DNA of 64,000 nt from UBA11891 sp003533785. GTDB taxonomy: Bacteria; Bacteroidota; Bacteroidia; Flavobacteriales; Flavobacteriaceae. Made by a program: the position numbers and the translations under genes. Location: assembly GCA_949511625.1 (NCBI GenBank), contig CATFEX010000046.1, positions 1-64,000 on the forward strand, written 5' to 3'. The notes below the pieces were generated by a model. That model worked only from the letters and a program-made list of their open reading frames with translations. It made no database searches and had not been told where the DNA came from. The stretch's first letter is position 1, and every line of letters begins with the position of its first letter. Below, in pieces: positions 63,291-64,000 of the stretch.

Positions 63291-64000
63291 ATGCAGTTGA
63301 CTATTCTTGGCTGTCATGCAGCAACCCCTCGTAAAAACGGACAGACAACCGCGCAGCTTCTAGAAATTAGGGGACAATTGATCCTTATCGACTGTGGAGA
63401 GGGTACCCAAATGCAATTGCGTAAGTTGGGGGTTAAGTTTGCTCGCATCCAGCATATTTTTATTTCTCATCTGCACGGGGATCATTTTTATGGCTTGATT
63501 GGGTTGATTTCTACTTTCCGATTATTGGGTCGTTCGGCGGATTTACATATTTATGGCCCAAAGGGAATTAAAGAAATCATCACCCTACAATTGAAACTCG
63601 CCAATTCCTGGACCGATTACGCTCTCTATTTTCATGAACTGGACCATTCCGAGCCAGAACAGCTATTGGATCATGAAAAATTTGCCGTAACAACCTTGCC
63701 TTTAAAACACCGAGTATACACCAACGGCTTTTTGTTTCGTGAAAAAAAGAGTCCTCGTAAAATCAACCAAGACGCCGTAGTGACCTATGGGATAGATATT
63801 GCTGATATGGAAAATCTAAAACAAGGAAAAGACATTCGTCTGGCGGATGGAACATTATTGGCCAACGCCCTGTTGACATTAGATCCAGAGCCTTCAAAAT
63901 CCTACGCTTTTTGTAGTGACACCGCCTATTTACCCAAATTAGCAGACTGGGTGTATGGAGTTAATTATCTCTACCACGAAGCTACTTTTTTGGATATGCA
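63291..64000 (+). CDS. rnz: ribonuclease Z, N-terminal part
   Basis: First ~236 residues; cut by the window edge. Typical start QLTILGCHAATPRKNGQTTAQ (read from ATG 63291), zinc site SHLHGDHFYGLIG, later KHRVYTNGFLF and FCSDTAYLP with another metal ligand, and LYHEATF. Metallo-beta-lactamase-fold endonuclease that trims tRNA 3' ends. Directly follows the small unknown gene. Confidence 0.95.
   Translation, partial: MQLTILGCHAATPRKNGQTTAQLLEIRGQLILIDCGEGTQMQLRKLGVKFARIQHIFISHLHGDHFYGLIGLISTFRLLGRSADLHIYGPKGIKEIITLQLKLANSWTDYALYFHELDHSEPEQLLDHEKFAVTTLPLKHRVYTNGFLFREKKSPRKINQDAVVTYGIDIADMENLKQGKDIRLADGTLLANALLTLDPEPSKSYAFCSDTAYLPKLADWVYGVNYLYHEATFLDM

Noticed and set aside
1..64000. CRISPR, toxin-antitoxin, restriction, retron or other defence system
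   Set aside because: No regular repeats, nuclease/methylase pairs, reverse transcriptase or small convergent toxin pairs were seen; nearly all genes are recognisable core functions.
1..64000. tRNA or rRNA genes
   Set aside because: The gaps are mostly too short and none showed a cloverleaf with a TTCGAATCC-like T-arm.

Overview
The window is a stretch of ordinary chromosome from a member of the Flavobacteriaceae (Bacteroidota), probably marine. Evidence for the placement: Bacteroidota-type promoters (TTG, about 17-20 bases, TAnnTTTG) before many genes; a short MenE; a eukaryote-like isocitrate dehydrogenase; a DUF4835/PorD-like protein; a Bacteroidota-type RNA polymerase omega subunit; and a SusC-like outer-membrane receptor with a carboxypeptidase-regulatory domain. 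Base composition is moderately AT-rich. Genes are packed tightly, often with overlapping starts and stops.

Layout. 1-5388 (+): menaquinone cluster menD(partial)-menB-menA-menC-CPBP protease-menE. 5389-7017 (-): acyl-CoA carboxylase carboxyltransferase. 7135-9015 (+): small membrane protein and ettA. 9012-10869 (-): GNAT and fumC. 10964-11131 (+): a 55-residue membrane protein. 11163-15133 (-): ECF sigma factor, anti-sigma-like protein, Spy-like periplasmic protein and outer-membrane beta-barrel protein. 15181-24692 (-): arsC, the thrS-infC-rpmI-rplT operon, a small membrane protein, a DUF1080 lipoprotein, murQ, icd, rplS, trmD and htrA. 24795-27119 (+): dapF, GNAT, mltG. 27116-29714 (-): SAM methyltransferase, low-molecular-weight phosphatase, dnaA. 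29885-36168: thioesterase, ribD (-), GNAT, prmC, ligA, DUF6913, dapA. 36165-38923 (-): a GH65 enzyme followed by the wreckage of a permease gene and a mannitol-dehydrogenase-family gene. 39213-48964 (+): bamD, rpoZ, coaBC, DUF4835/porD-like, recN, fabI, ybbR-like, coaE, histidine kinase and response regulator. 48961-54000: xerD (-), aroQ (+), MFS (-), lpdA (-), two overlapping msrB (-). 54143-56127: UMF1-type MFS (+), then a truncated sigma factor and a GIN-domain stub (-) left by a deletion. 56316-64000 (+): lon, cmk, rpsA, pyrR, pyrB, a small hypothetical gene and rnz (partial at the window end).

How the genes work together: most encode core metabolism (menaquinone, lysine/peptidoglycan precursors, CoA, pyrimidines, riboflavin), translation and its control (rplT, rpmI, infC, thrS, rplS, rpsA, trmD, prmC, ettA), replication and repair (dnaA, ligA, recN, xerD) and envelope maintenance (bamD, mltG, htrA, the sigma/beta-barrel operon). 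I see no tRNA or rRNA genes, CRISPR array, insertion sequence, prophage or recognisable defence system, and no clear new multi-gene system. The most interesting signals are small: two deletion scars with gene remnants, an AUA start codon for infC with a purine-rich ribosome-binding site, RNA hairpins in the rpsA and rplS leaders and before rplT, a 55-residue membrane protein sharing a bidirectional terminator, promoters that almost touch start codons, and repeated 4-base overlaps between convergent stop codons.
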